64,000 bases of DNA from Cytidiella melzeri (Eukaryota; Basidiomycota; Agaricomycetes; Polyporales; Irpicaceae), in NCBI GenBank assembly GCA_022592445.1, contig JABYQR010000118.1, forward strand, positions 52,191-116,190, read 5' to 3'. Below, in pieces: positions 8,950-22,593 of the stretch; position 1 is the stretch's first letter; each line of letters starts with the position of its first letter. A program made the translations under genes and the position numbers. A model generated the notes under the pieces. It was given only the letters and a program-made list of their open reading frames with translations, ran no database searches and was not told the DNA's origin.

Positions 8950-11660
8950 TCATAACCGCCTATCGTTTGCCAGTGCCTCGAGAGCTGCGTGGGTCTTGAC
9001 ATGCAACGCATTCTGATGATGAGAATATAAATGTTGATGAATAAGAAACGCAAAACAGCCCCATGACGTTTGGTGTGCTCACCTCCATGCTATATTTACC
9101 CTAGCAAGACATGAATACCGTCAGTATCCTGAAAACAGGGGGCCGGCATACAGCCACATACTTTGCGCGATGCTGGGGCTACTTCTAGGGGTTTACCTGG
9201 TTTCGAGGATCAGATCAGCCTGAAGCGTGATGATGGCACACGCACCGGTCTGAATAAGCTCAAGATGTTGCTTAGCTCCTTCTTTGTCGCCTTTGCATGC
9301 CTTCAAACGGCCTAATTCGAAGTCTAGAAACTACTGTCAGCTCGGCACGAGCAAGTCTCAATGCCAACGGCTTACGAGTATAGTACAGAAGAAAATGGTC
9401 GTATTGGATTTGAGAGGCATGATCTAAGACAACCTGGAATGCCGCTAGCGCGCGTGCTTCGGCCGCTGCGCATTCTGCATCTTGTGGCGGTGAAGTAGGA
9501 TCTGCAACAGCGTCTGGATCCTATTGGAAACAGTAAGGATGGCGAAATGCAATGATGAATTTCTAACCGGATTGAAACCCACCGGATAAGCAAGGTACCG
9601 CAGACAGAGACCCTCCAGGAAGCGAGAGAGACACAGATCGTCCCAGAAGCCCTTCCCGTTGTAGTATTTTGACGGATCAGAACTGTGTTCGCTGAGTTTA
9701 GCCAACATTGATTCAATTTGGGGTAACATCTTCGTCTCAATCACCACTCTGGGCGCATGTGCAATTCCCAGGAAATAGTAACTTAGTTCTAATGTGGGCA
9801 GGCAAAGGCGATCTCCCTGCTCTTCGAACTTGCGCACTTTCCTTGCGACGAATTTCTAGGCATGATCTCGTGAGCAGTCGCCAAATAACGAATCAAAGAG
9901 ACAGCTAACCTCTAACGGTATTGACTTGCCAGCAATACGCTGTCGAAGTTCAGGCACCTTGCGAAGCAGCACCTTGGCCTCCTCCTTGTCCTTCTCTCCA
10001 CCGACTTCCAATAGACAAACAGCCGTACCGTAGGCATAAGTAGCTTTCGACCACTGTATAGTAGCATACTTCAGAACATGTTGTTCTCGATCAAGGTATG
10101 GATTACCGTGGCTTCGGCGTTCAAGTGCCTCCAACATTCCAGTGACGTCGGAATATCCCACAGAGCCAGGTTTGACACAGCCATCTCCCAGAACATTATG
10201 TGGTGGAGGTTACGATATTGGTCTTGCACATCCATTGCACGCTGATAGTATTGTAAGGCGTCAGCCGGTTGGCCTCTGCAAAGCTTCAGGCGTCCTTGCG
10301 CAAAGAGGAAGAACACTCCTGTCCGAGTATCGTGATGAGTCAAAGCAACGCAGAGCGTGGAAAATACAGACCGTTGGGATACCTATTGATGTTGTAGTTG
10401 ATGATTTTCTCGGCCATACCCATGTCAACGCCTTCGAATGTGAACGCCGATAAAACAAGGTGGAAGATGATCAATGCCATGTCGCATATTGTCCGGCGAA
10501 CTCCCTCATGCTCTGGTAATTGTCAGCGGGACGGTCGTGGTCGTAGTCGTGATTAGCTCACCCGAAGTGACCGCCGGCTCGCTCGACTCTGCGGTCCAAC
10601 CTCCTGCTCTGTACAGAGTGTTCAAACCAATGTGCCGGTCACCCTTGTACCCAAATAGTTCGACTAGGGTGAGAAGTTTGGAGGGCAGCATTGAAAGAAT
10701 GAGGTGCGACATTCCGACTCCAAGGTATACGCCTGACCGCAAATGAACATCGATACTCTTGTCCTCCGGACCTTTCCCTGCAGCTTGGGCCGCCGCATCG
10801 GCTTCTTCGAGGAACTTGCCCAACTGGCGGTAAATGTTGAACGCGGTCCGCATGTTCAAGCTGGAGCGAGGTTGAACGTCAGCAGAACACTCTCAGACAT
10901 GAGACTCACGCTTCTTTGATAAAAGCCAGCCAGTCTCCCGAGTACGCGATGCCCACAAGGGCCTAGAGCGGCGTATTCGTCGAGGGCTCAACTATAGAGG
11001 TGTATAGCATGACGTACCTTCTCAAACAGTGATTCTGCATATACCAGCTCCGCGTGTCTTTCCACGGCGGACATTGACTTGTAGAAACCGACGCCCGACG
11101 TGTTGAGAGACCCTATTACAAGACCCACAAGACGAGTGGGTAACGCAGCGTTGCGTTTGCGATGCTGTTGGGCGACTGCGTTACCCTGCTTGACAGAGGT
11201 AATGGCAGCGAGGAGGTCCTGTTCGAGCGTGTTAAATGACAAGACATCTATACACATTTGCAAAGAGACGCACCTGATCCTCAAACGACATGAATCCCTT
11301 TACGCATTGTATTAGCCCGTAACCTGTGGCAAAGTAAAGGCGCTCCCTACAGTGCAATGAACACTTGAGTATACCGTCTGACCCACACGACCACGTACTT
11401 CTTCGGATCGCTCTTTATGCAGTATTCCTCGGATTCGAGCATGTGCGACGCCAGGAACAGGTGCAGCGCATACGCTATTCCTTTCACGTCTTCCAATGCC
11501 TTCTGCTGGCTGTAGGGACCTTTCGGGGCTTGGGGCTCCTGTATCCATGCTGGAAGCGGGTATTTGGTCGGCATGTTTCCAGAGCTGGACAAGCGACGAG
11601 ACGTGGCGGTCCTTAAGCATAAGACGAAGTGAACATTCGACCGACGAGATCATCAAGGAC
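8950..11660 (-). CDS. IML2: IML2/TTC39-family outer-membrane TPR protein
   Basis: Multi-exon gene; the 5' end is approximate. Spliced pieces give ALHLFLASHMLESEEYCIKS, then ERLYFATGYGLIQCVKGFMS and FEDQ, DLLAAITSVKQGNAVAQQHR, HAELVYAESLFEK, SGVYLGVGMSHLILSMLPSK, LVELFGYKGDRHIGLNTLYR and FAQGRLKLCRGQPADALQYY. It ends GKYSMENALHVKTHAALEAL before a TGA at 8950-8952, with a clear gtgagc...cag intron inside that last peptide. The GYKGDR-x-x-GL stretch and TPR-like helices are typical of the IML2/TTC39 family, which in yeast is linked to lipid-droplet-dependent clearance of inclusion bodies and found at mitochondria and other organelles. No frameshift was noticed. The first exon, near 11590-11660, could not be fixed. 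Confidence 0.85.
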
Positions 11661-12163
11661 GGAATCGACAGCTCCACGTGCTTATATGATGGCGTCCCGC
11701 TATATATCAGCATCCGAGGTCGAACATATTGGTTGGTGGAATACTTATGGGCAGACGATTCAACACACAAATCTCCTGCTTGCCAGAAATTCCTGGATTA
11801 AAACAGCGAACACCAATCGCAGGTATCACATCCTCCTCCTACTTTAACGCTATTTGTACAGTTGCACAGACTACATGGCAAACTACTACCGTGAAGAGGG
11901 TATGGACAACAAAAAATTAAGAAAACTGGCCCGTAGCGAGCAACAGCAGAACGAATTCCTTCCAAGAATATACGACAGGAAGAGCAATCAATATGAATGT
12001 ATGATATCAAAGCAGGTGAACGCTCAAACGAATGGCAGGGTGAAAAGGACAAGACACGAGGGTGGGAGTATAGAAAAGCAATAACGGATGAAGAAAGAGA
12101 GAGAGAAAGAAAACAACGAGAAAGACGACAGCACACGACAGCGAAGTAACCTTTAAACTGACA
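11661..12163. other. Intergenic / upstream of IML2
   Basis: Between IML2 and the end of the coiled-coil protein gene. It may hold the first exon of IML2. A purine-rich run at about 12040-12130 (GAAAGAGAGAGAGAAAG) is a simple repeat in the 3' flank of the next minus-strand gene. No separate gene is seen. Confidence 0.35.
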
Positions 12164-14972
12164 TCACAAGTCTTGAAAGGCACGTGAATCATAATCCCCA
12201 CCGTGCAAATCCAGCGACGGCATGTCTCCCAGCAACCTCTCGTGCTCCGAACGGAGATCTAGACTCCTGGGCGAGCCGGTCATCATGGAAAAATTGGCGG
12301 TGGTAGGGGATATGTTGCCAGTCGAGGACGTGGTCCTACGGTGTCCTACATAGGGGACCTGCTTGCTTGGAAGTCTCCCGGTGTGCATTGCAGGCGACGG
12401 AGGTGACATAGACAGCGCGACGTCGTCGTCTTCCTGAAGTAGCATTGGCATATTGCTGGGGAGCGAAGCAAATATAGACGACGAGCTACTGTATCGTCTT
12501 TGGGCTTCGTGATGATGGGGAGAAAGTGTCGAGGACATAGGCATGTTCATAGGAGTAGATTCATGTCTTGCATCTTCCATGTGGTTGTTATCGATTTCGT
12601 CGTCGTTGTCGTTTACATGTATAAGGGTTTGAAGGCGACTATGGGGTATAGGCCGGCGTAAAGACTCAGGTGGTTGTCGACCATTGAGTCTATAGGAAGT
12701 CGATCGGGGGAGAGTCGAGGTGGCAAAGGGAGGACTAAACTGCAGCTTCTTCAAGGTTTCCTGCGCTTCCTCTAGCTCGTCTGACAGGTATTGCACTCTG
12801 TCGCGCAGCTGTGCATTCTCCTCGCGCAGTATACGAGTTGTCCGCTGAGAGTCTGCCAAGGCATTGAGGAGAGCGCCGGTCTCTGTCGAATGCTTAGACT
12901 GTAACTGTTGTATCTCAGACTCCAAGTGCTTCTGCATTGATGATGCAGTGGAAACGGATGTCGGAGCGGTGGAAGCTGCAGAGTAGGTCGTGCGTGGAGT
13001 GGTCATGACGCTATCAGAGAGCGGTGTACCCATAGCTGAACGAGCTTCAGAGCTAGTGCAGGTATGCGAAATGCTTCCACTGCGCCTCCCCCAGGACGTA
13101 GTCGAGCCAACTTCCGAGAAGCCAGCTCGAGAGGGTGCGTACTGTGACCGGAAGTCGCGGTCACTGCGGCTCGAAGTGATTCCATACCGATGACCTGGCC
13201 GACTGGTTGAGGGGCTCGCACTGTCCCTGTCCTCTTGTAGAAGCCCTGCCGCGGCAAATACTTTTGCAGTTCTTGGGCCCATCCAATCAGGCGGTCGCGA
13301 GGTCGAGGAGTAATAGGGAGTGTGTTCGGTCAGGCTGGCGCTACGATCCCTCCCTCGGATTGGCGGACGGTGGTTGCCAGTGTCGAGACTCGGACGGTGG
13401 CCGTTTACGCGTCGCGTAGGAGCAGCCCCGATCGCAGAAGGAGAACGGGACGAAACCGAGTCACCACCGTCCCAGCCAGGGGATGACGTCGGGGAAGGGA
13501 GATGTCTCAAGGATGTACGAGCATTGTTTGCAGCTGCCAAATGCCTTGACGGTGCGGCAAGACGGGATAACGCTTGTTTACGATGGTCGCGCTCCGCTCC
13601 GTCCGAAGTCGTTGGCCTGGTCGGTGAAGCCTCCTCCCGAAGGAGAGGTGATTTGCTGTCAGCAGAAAGCTGGAGGCTTTGTCTTCGAGTAGATTCGAGC
13701 TTTGTCGGTGACGGTAGAGGCGAATTCTTGCTGAAGTATGACGGCCTCTCTGAAGCCGAACGAGAGAGTCGAGCCAGGGAAGACGGAGGAGGCTTGAGAG
13801 TGATAGGGCGAGAGAGGGACGATGAGCGGCTCATACTGGATGACGGAGCTGCCTGACGTTGCGATAATGTTGGCGAGTTGGTAGCAGTAGAAGGCGCACT
13901 ACAGGGCGAGGCAAGTCCTTGCGTGGTCAAATGTGGTGAAGGAGAACGAGACCCACGTCGTCCGTCAGTCAAAGGCGGAGTAAGCAGTGGCGGGGATTCA
14001 ATATCTTTCGGTCTGTTGGACTTCAACAGCGTGGCCAGGTCGTGATCAAGAGCTCCAAGATTGAAGCTCGCGTCTGGGTCTGCAATGATGCCATCGCCTG
14101 CAGGGGACTCCACGTCTTCCACTATTGCACCGTTGAGCCACCCGTGATCTTTCTGACCAGTGGCAGAGAGGGCTGCAAGCACCTCTTTCCCTATGTCCGT
14201 AGTCGAAAGATCAAGGGCGGAGGTGTCCTGAATGTTGGGATTAGATGGTCGAGTCGCGACAGTTTTCAATGAAACACAGCTGTGTGTATGCTGCAATGAT
14301 TTAGGACTAGGTGGATGCTTCGAGATTCCAGAAGTGTCAGCTTCCAAGATTGTCGATAAATCCGATGCTACAATGAGTGCTATAAAGAAGTTAGCAAGGA
14401 TTACGGTAGGGAAACAAGCACTGACACGCACGTTGCTCTACGACGTGAAACGATCCAGCAGACGACAATGGAGAGGGGAGGACGCTCTCAGGAGTGCTTG
14501 GCTCCACTCCCAGTTTATTGCGGAGTTCATGCGTGTCGAAAAGAGGCTCGTCGACGCGATGCGACAGCTGAATAGTGAGCACTGGAGGCTCATCTTGACG
14601 CTTCACCGGCAAATGAGGTGCTGAGACGCTCCGTTCACCGTTTACAGAGCGACGAAGGGGGCCGGAAGAGCTGCGAGTAGGTGTTGCGGGGTTGGAATTG
14701 CTTGTTGGACTTCCAGAGGTGTTCTTGCTAGGGCCGAAAGGTAATAAGTTGCGGAAAGTGCGAAAAGATGACATGCCGCCACTGCTAGAATTTGTGCTGC
14801 TCCCTGAGACAGCCGGATATGAAGGGCTGCCGCTAACTGCGAGGAACCTTCCCTGAGGAACCAAACCAAGCTGAGGAGAGGATAAAGAGCTTGGTAGCGA
14901 GCTTTGAGACGGCCGCGGGGTCATGACCGGGATATGCGAGTATGACGGCCTAGCTCTAGTGTCGTCTGCCAT
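12164..14972 (-). CDS. Large disordered protein with one coiled coil
   Basis: Two exons. Exon 1 starts MADDTRARPSYSHIPVMTPR at ATG 14972 and ends ...SFHVVEQR. An intron (gtgcgt...tatag, roughly 14384-14431) leads to ALIVASDLSTILEADTSG, and the frame runs to 12164, giving about 915 residues. Most of the chain is Ser/Pro/Arg/Thr-rich and predicted disordered. One heptad-like segment follows the middle (LESEIQQLQSKHSTETGALL, ILREENAQLRDRVQYLSDEL, EEAQETLKKLQ), about 60 residues of coiled coil. There is no signal peptide or membrane helix. Such architecture is common in fungal polarity, septation or cytoskeletal scaffolds, but I do not recognise the family. Confidence 0.8.
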
Positions 14973-16000
14973 GATTGCCAGCGTTCGGCGGATAGAGTAG
15001 GCCTGTAGAAGAGTAGACCAACGAGCAGGATGCTCATTGCATTCTACAGCTGCAAACAACCGTTGTCGACGGGACGAAAGAGAACTTTGGCTGCACACGA
15101 AAAATCGAATACGATTATTTTTGGGTTATTACAGTTAATTATTAGACATTTGCAGCTATTGGATCGGAGCTGCATGTACTAGCACTCTGATGGTATCTAT
15201 GAAAGTACATCGATGTTTACACCAACCTCCCATCCACTTCGACAGTTGAACGTGCTTATGCATGCCCGTAGAAAATCCACAAAAAGCTACGGATCTACGA
15301 GAACCAGCCACCTGCATGTAATCCATAACCATGAGTTATTCTGAAGACATGTCGTGGCCACAAAGCACAACCATGTATGCTTGTGAGTCATGATGCATGA
15401 TGAATGGCACTTGGTGACATGGAGGTGTGTGAGCAACGCTGGATCTAATTTCTTGCTGCTCACAACTCGATATGAGTCTATAGCCTTCATATTTTGAGAA
15501 CAGGTATTTCTTGTCGCTCGTCTCTGCCAGTGGACGCGACAGAGCATTGCCACGGCATGAGGTATGTCTGGAGGTTTATAATCGCGTCCGTCTTTCCGCA
15601 CTGCATACTCACGTGTCGTTCAGTAGATCTCAGGAAGCCTTGCTTCAGCTTCGACGCTATACCTATCGCCATTAACTTCCACGCACTGACCATAACTTTG
15701 AGCCAGGCATGCATCTTGCACAGCGTTAGACAGCCAAAAAGTACCGATACATCAAGAGTGGAATCACGAGACACAATTCGAAGACATCAGCACCACGCGA
15801 TAGATAGTGGACTGAAGCGGAAGCGGAACGAAGGCAGCATTCCAGCACTTTTATGAGCTCTTCGCAAGTTCTGACTGCGCTCATCGAGTCACATTCGACC
15901 TCTTCCGTAAGCAGTCGGGATTGGAGAAATATTACAGGTAAAGTACTTGACCGATACTTATCCGATACTCGACATTCGATCCGCTCTATTCGCTACTCTT
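14973..16000. other. Intergenic, no supported gene
   Basis: Promoter side of the coiled-coil gene and 3' flank of the next minus-strand gene. Frames at minus 15487-15774 and plus 15494-15856 overlap each other and resemble nothing known. Confidence 0.4.
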
Positions 16001-16739
16001 CTAAATCGTCCAGAACTCCAGGGTAGCAGCAGCCCTTTCAAATGGGAATGCCCCCCTCCAGCTTTGTACGGCTAATTGGCTCTCCCTCACCGCTGCCTTG
16101 AGCTCTTCGATAGCTGCGCGAGCTATTGCGACATCCTGCAACCTCCCACTCTCAAACTCCTCCCTCGAACTCTGCAATGCTTGGCTTATGTCTGCATCGA
16201 TTTCGGCGAAGGTGTTCTCCATCACCGCGTTGTTCTCCCAGCGAAAACCTGCAATCGCTCTCACGGGTTGTGCAAGAACTTTCAGTGATGCGAATCCTAG
16301 GCCGGCGCCATATAGCGTACGTGCTCTTCGCAACGTTTTCTGCAGTCCCGCGGTGGGAACAACGTCCGAGTCAGCTTGACCTTTGTGAAACAGTGGTCCA
16401 TAGCTGCATCTGGCTGCGCTGGTCGACTGTGCCAAACGAAGTTGCGCTGCACCGAGGAACGCGGTAGTAATGGCAGGCGAGCCGGAGGAAAGCAGGCCCC
16501 GGACTATCGCACGCAACCTGGATGTGAGTTGTGGGTGAGCGGCTAGGTACTTCCATATGTGAAAGCACTTGCTCATCTGCGCTCGCGTTGGCCAGGAAGG
16601 TGTCCACCATCAGATTTCTAAATATCGATATGAGTATGCTCTATATCGGAGCTCGAACGTCTCAGCGGACAACTCACACATGCCCTAGGATTGGGGTGCC
16701 TTGACGACAGTCGGCTACTAGTTGAGTGGGTGCGGGCAT
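16001..16739 (-). CDS. Uncharacterised protein, possibly mitochondrial
   Basis: The well-supported part is the frame 16576-16001, which includes IWKYLAAHPQLTSRLRAIVR, SSGSPAITTAFLGAAQLRLA, LRRARTLYGAGLGFASLKVL and a helical tail (EIDADISQALQSSREEFESG). Upstream, MPAPTQLVADCRQGTPILGH at ATG 16739 may be a first exon, with donor gtgagt near 16680 and an acceptor before 16576; the junction is uncertain. The chain is amphipathic and alanine-rich, with no clear signal peptide. I do not recognise the family. Confidence 0.45.
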
Positions 16740-16911
16740 GATGATGCGCAATGGGGGTGGGGTATAGATGGCCGGAAAGCTTGGTAGTGTGAAGGTCAGC
16801 ACGCCACAGCTTGCATCTTTATATACTGTTCGTCCAGTCTCCGACCATAATGCATCGTCACTTCGGAACAGTTGATCCTTTACTGTTAGCAGGTGCTCAC
16901 TATGACTTCTT

Positions 16912-17220
16912 GTGGCAGGGCAGCCCCATGATGGAAGATTGCATCGTTTTCGCCTCCCATTCACGCGGCCAGCATACACGGACTGCAAGCTGGATTTGAC
17001 AGAAGTATATGGCATCACCATTGAAATCCGGTGGCCGGGACTTCCTATTGCGCTTGAAGTTGTGTTCAGTTCGACGCCTCATGCTTTCGGCGCTGGAAAG
17101 AGCTTTCAGGGTTGGATAGAAGATTATCCTACGTGTCCTGCGCCCAAGGACGCGTTCATGGCAATATCTATGGCGCTTCGATCGCACTATCTCGATCGTG
17201 TTCTGTCTAGTTCGAAGTAA
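16912..17220 (+). CDS. Uncharacterised small protein, core exon
   Basis: This plus-strand frame reads KLDLTEVYGITIEIRWPGLP, IALEVVFSSTPHAFGAGKSF and QGWIEDYPTCPAPKDAFMAI, and looks far more protein-like than the antisense frame. It has no ATG of its own. A likely first exon starts at ATG 16850 (MHRHFGTVDPLLLA), but the gap would be an unusually short intron. At the 3' end it either stops at TAA 17218-17220 or splices (AA|gtaagc) to an exon near 17282. Opposite in orientation to most neighbours. Family unknown. Confidence 0.35.
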   Translation: MAGQPHDGRLHRFRLPFTRPAYTDCKLDLTEVYGITIEIRWPGLPIALEVVFSSTPHAFGAGKSFQGWIEDYPTCPAPKDAFMAISMALRSHYLDRVLSSSK

Positions 17221-18138
17221 GCCTCCCTTTACGAAACATTCATCTCGACTTCATTGGCTCCAGCGAACAGCTTGCACATTTAGACTTGCAGGCGACCCGC
17301 GCCGCATTGAACGAGGCCCTTTTCTGCGTCCGACCCCCTAGTGCTGAACGCTAAACTGTTGACGCTCCGTCCGAGCCCCGTTTCCGACACTCGCTCAATC
17401 TTTGATTGTACTGCGTCCTTCACGATATACTGCATCGACCTCATCAGCCTCAAAATCAAGACCGTCATATTGACTACAAACCTCACAGCAAAGTCTTCCG
17501 ATGTGGGTGCGGTTGAAATATAGATGCACGGTGGCCACAATTCCTCGCACGTGGAGGGACATGGCACAGGCCCGTCACAGTGGTAAAACCAGGACTCGAC
17601 GATCTCCGGCATCCCTGTGAGCATCCGTACTTCGGTCCGACACGGGTTCTACCACCTGTGACCCTACACGCACTATCCACGAGCAGTTATCGCGACATTG
17701 GACCCGTGCATAGCGGTCTTCTGCGAGCGTTTTCTTAGGTAGCCGGTGATAGCGTGCAAATGCCTCTTATGCTCGCTCTAGTATGGGCTTCTTGGGCTTG
17801 GAAGTGTAAGCAGCGCGGTCTTAACTTTCCCTTGTGACCTATCATGCATCATGGCCACGCTGATATACTTAGTCGCTGTCAGCAATCACGAAACATGTAC
17901 CAAGAAATGTCACAGCAGTTGAAATATCAGCATACGATGACGAATTATAATTTACTGTATAGATTGATATGCCAAGCATTTCGAGCGAAGTTGATCTAAT
18001 AATACATGATAGCAGGATGGAGGGTGCGGTGTACGTGATAATAGTATGAATTGCGGCGAGCCAATGATGACTATGATGGTCCAAAGTGTCCGTGATGAGC
18101 GAAAGAATGGATGGATGTCAGGAGGATGTTTGTGGGAA
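17221..18138. other. Intergenic, no firm gene
   Basis: An ATG-started minus frame (17280-17624, MLTGMPEIVESWFYHCDGPV) is open for 114 codons but matches no family I know and overlaps the possible 3' exon of the plus-strand gene. The rest is the 3' flank of the hydrolase gene. Confidence 0.35.
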
Positions 18139-21100
18139 TTAGAGTCTACTACCAAATGAACTGCCCTTGATTGATGTAAGTCGTTGTATGGGTTGTAGCT
18201 TGCGCTTGACATCGCGCAGGATGGTGGTCTTGGGCGACCAATGATTGAACGCATCTTTCAACTGCTCGAACTCGGCTGCAAAGAAGTGCGCAACACGCTC
18301 GTCTGCGATCAGATCACGCAGAGACCATGGGATCTTGTGTGGGAACAAAGAATATCAGAGGGCTGAAAGATATATCCGAGACGAAGCGTAGCACGCACCT
18401 CGTAATCGTTCTGCTCATTGACGGCGTTGAATGGTTCCACAACAAGATCTTGGCGAGCCTCCCCGCCGTCGTTAGTTAGGAAAAGATAATTGACAGCCAA
18501 GCTGCAACGGAAGGTGAGTCGATGCCGTCGGAAATCTATAAGATATTACTGACGAGTAACTGGCAAGCTCCTCATAAGCCGTAGAATGGCCAACACCACT
18601 TAGAGTTCCCGCAGTGGCCTCTGAGAGATGAGCCAAGAGGCCACTATCGGACAGACCGGTGTTCATGATTCTGATAAGGAGGACCAGAAGATTTGAAAGG
18701 AAATCAGAAGAGCTAATGTTGCGTAAGCATAAGGGAGCCGAACATCGCAGCACGATTATGAGTCACATACTGGTAAGCGTCTCCGTCAATGTAAAGAGCT
18801 CGCAGAATCCGAGGATGCGAGGCGGCAGAGAACAGGCCTGAGTATATCGGAACGACCTGGTCGTTGAGTGATGCTACGTAGAGCATCTTCGTCTGTTCAA
18901 CGGCAAACAAATCGTCAAATCGATGCAGCGAGGGATCGTCCGAGCAGGCGTTGTACTCACGCCGTGGTCCATTACGTTGCTCAGCGCCTTCACATAATTC
19001 TTGGAAACGTCGGTTTCCGTATCCTGGAAGTCGAAAAGCTCTCTGGCCGCGGCATTCTCAAAGTACTGACATCACACATTAACTCAACACCCCTCAGCCA
19101 ACTGAATTTGGCAGACGACTCACCTGTAAATAGGGCTGCAGCAGTGAGCTCGTCTTCAGATACCTCAGCGGACCCAGATGAACACCACAAAGCGCCAAAC
19201 AACAGATCTTCTGGGTGCGGGTCATCGAGGTGAATGAGGGTGCAATGCCACCAGGCGCTACCGAAGCAGCAGCCTGAGCAATGATTTCCATATTTCGCTC
19301 AGTCATGATGTGGCCTTCCTTGATGAGCCTATCTATCAGGTGCGCAGATACGATGGACCCCTGTGAATGTGCTGCTACAAAGATAACATCCGCAGAATGA
19401 AGATCTCGCATCCATTCCTCGTTTCCCATCAAGTGCGAGTGTATTCTATGGTAACAAACAATTCATTGAACAAGAGATGGCTAAGAAGGTGAGGTGTGAA
19501 CTCACTTGGAAAGTTTCCGCTCGATAGTACCATCGCCTTCGAGCGGTATCTTGGTGATCTTCTGGAACTTGAACCCGTGTTCTTCTTCAAAATTTTGCAA
19601 CGCAGTGCAGGTTAAGTCAACAAACTTGCTGCTTGAGGAAGGGAGCTGAGAGCAAAAGTATCAATCCCTCGTAATCTGCTATCTTTCATAGTCTGCTATA
19701 CACTTACGCCACCAGCCAGCGTCCTCGTGATCGCACCTAATGCATCACGGACATTCAGTCTCAAAGCCACGCGGTCAGCACGGCAACATCACTCACCAGG
19801 CATCCATCCAGCAACACCGATGACAACAACACGACACTTGTCGTTCAGACTTTTCGGATTAAAAGCGTGTCCCGCGACGTCCAGCGCCTTCGGAAGGTCC
19901 ATGCCGAATTGCTGGACTGGGTTGGCCTTCTGGCGTTCTTTGCCCTTACTCTTGAAAGAATCTTTCCTATCCTGTTCATTTTTCCCCGACCAAAGAATGC
20001 TGACAAGGTCCAGCGTCTTCTCGAACTTTCCTTTCAGCGGAGACACAGGCGGCGTTGGGGGCGGCGGAACGAGTGAACGAGGCGGTGACTGGAACGTGTC
20101 GTTCCATGTTGGCAGCACGAGATTAGGAGGAGACAATCGAGGTGGGGTCGTAGAATACTTTGATGGCGTTGGTGATGGAGGACGAGTACCAGAGGACACT
20201 TTCGCGGTTTCCTTCTTGATGGAGTCCGAGTTTGTGAGAGGGGGAGCGGGCGGCCCAGATTTCTTTGGCTCCCGCTCCTTCAATGGCGGCCGTGCGGAAT
20301 CTCGTACCTTAGGTGATGTTGACGTAGATGCCGGAGTCGAAGCAATCGAGCGCGACTTTCGCGAGGCAATACCCACAGGCTTGCTGGGCGATGATGTGGA
20401 TGCAACGACCTTCTCCTTCTCAAGTTGGGCGGCAACCTCAGTTGAGACATCGCCTCCCTGAGCCCTCCCCGCGACCTGTCCATCGTCCTCATCAATATCC
20501 ATGACTTCCATCTCCCCCTGATCTTGTGCCTTTGCTTCCTGACCATCGGTGATGTTTTTCACGAGGAGTGCTTTCGACATGAAGAACGATGCCCAGCCAG
20601 ATCTGTTGCTCGAGATCGACGACTCGATTGGGTTGACGGAAGGAGAGGGAGACACGGCATTGAGAGTCGCTGGTGGTTCAGACGTATCAACAGTGTTCAG
20701 AACTTGGTCTGACGGAACTCCAGGTGCTGGATCTGGCCGTCCAAACCCCTCAGCATCACGCGCCAAAGCTTCTTCCCTAACCATCTCACTCTCCGTCATC
20801 TGATATGGTTCTGTTGCAGACTGACCTTCCTTGGGAGGACTTTTTGCGGGAGCTGACGACGAAGACGGTACGATTGGTGAGGCAGCGTACCAGCCCCATG
20901 GAGAGTACCATGCTGAATACTGGCTTCTTGTCGTGTCTTCAAAAAAGAGCGATGGCGTCTGCTGTTTGCCAAGTTTCTTGCCTGTTTCAGTCTCCTTCTC
21001 CTCACCGACTGCTACCCTCGAGGGAACCTCCTTCGCGGTCGTGCTGGGAGTGTTTGTAATAGCCGACGTTGGCTCAGACGGTTCTGACTCTGCTCCCTGC

Positions 21101-22593
21101 TCGAGCTGCAAGTCTGGCGTAGTAGATGAAGAAGGTTCAGTGATTGCTTGCTTAGGTACCACGGAAGACTGCTCAGCGTTTGGCTGCTGGTTGTTGACTT
21201 CCGTGGTGGAGCCCGAGGGGGACCATCCAACATATGTCCACCATGTAGACGAGCTTTGAGATGTGTCGCTAGAGCCTTGAGCAGATTGGTCTTTGGAAGA
21301 TGCACGTGGACCTTCAGCATTCGCCGCAGGCGGCTCCTCGGCAGCCTCTGGTGCTAATTCTGCTGGAGCTGCGAGCTCATGAGACGGTGACGCTTGCTGG
21401 ACGAGATTGTCGGATGAAGATTGTAATGTAACGGTTTCAGGGACGATGGGCTGCTCTTCAGGTGCTTCAAGGGGCTGCCTTAGAGCCACATATGTGTCTA
21501 GATGATAGAAACTTACCTTTGGCCTTCAAAGTCTCTTCCCTAGGATGAGCAATCACCTCCTGTAATGGGGTCTTGGGACGACCGAGCAGCGGTATTCGTA
21601 GCACAAATCTACTGGAAGATGGGTTGAGACCTGAGACGGAAACTTTGCGCGTCACGACCTCTGGAGTCTTAACTGGCGTATCTGTCTGCACCACCATGAC
21701 TTTAGGTACCGGGACTTCATCGTCCACTGAAGATACGACCGATACTGGATCGCTTGCTCTATGTGGAGTCAGGGGACGCAGGTTCGAGGGTAAGTCTTTC
21801 GGTGAAGTAGTGTCAATATTACGTAAATTGTCTGCTGAAGAGGTGAACGGTGCTGAGGTCGGAGGCGAGCCAGCTGGGGTGATGGGTTGTGACTGAGGAT
21901 GTACAGAAGCTTTTGGAAAATCGACAGACTTGGGAGAAGATGGCGGCTCATATGTCGCAGAGGTGATGCTCGAGGGCCTGCCCCTCGAACGAGACATAGA
22001 GCCGAACCAAGGAGGTCGTGAAGGGGGAGATGGCGCTTTCTGCGTGTAGCTACCCGCTTCCGAGTTCGGTGCGCTTGGGATTCGTGTTGGTGCTGATGGC
22101 GGTAAGCATATTGCGATGGGTTGAGTTGGAGGTAATTGTGGCTCCTCCTGGATGCGGGCTTCCAGGCCAGCAGAATCTGCAGAACGTTACACAAATGCAA
22201 AGAACATACAGAGTTCTGCCGCGTACCATGGTTATCCTGTTCACCCTCGTCCTTTGTCACGACGGACACAGCGCTGGATGCAATGCGTGATCCGCCATCC
22301 TCTGCCAACGTGGTCGGTGACTCGTGTTCGCCGCCTGATGATATTGACGAACGTTCGTGTTTCGATGACATATCATCGTCTCTTATCGTGCTCTGGGAGT
22401 CCTCACTCTCAGAGACAGTGTGCACAGGCAGTTGGTCGATTGCTGAGCGCAGCGGAGAGCCTTGAAGGGGCTGTGCAAAGATCTTGGAGATACTGGTGGC
22501 TGGCTGTGACGATAGCAGTCCGGATGTCTTCCACTTGGGTGCTCGTAGAGTGCTCGCCCTTGAAGTCTGTGAACTCGAGCGACGGGAAGACAT
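18139..22593 (-). CDS. YMC020W-like alpha/beta hydrolase
   Basis: Long multi-exon gene. It starts MSSRRSSSQTSRASTLRAPK at ATG 22593 and has a very long disordered Ser/Pro/Thr/Glu-rich N-terminal half, including the 19789-21489 exon of about 566 codons. The catalytic part near the 3' end shows DVIFVAAHSQGSIVSAHLID, whose H-S-Q-G-S is a GxSxG-type nucleophile elbow (A-H-S-Q-G with Ser in the centre). It is followed by LCGVHLGPLRYL, KMLYVASLNDQVVPIYSGLF (a likely catalytic Asp region), and FPHKIPWSLRDLIADERVAH. It ends IKGSSFGSRL at TAA 18139-18141. The layout matches the fungal YMC020W-like hydrolase family, whose substrate is unknown to me. Its start codon is only about 200 bp from the mobile-element stack. 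Confidence 0.75.

Noticed and set aside
19727..20461. Plus-strand 244-codon frame
   Set aside because: Antisense shadow of the long disordered exon of the hydrolase gene, with low-complexity Gly/Asp/Val content.
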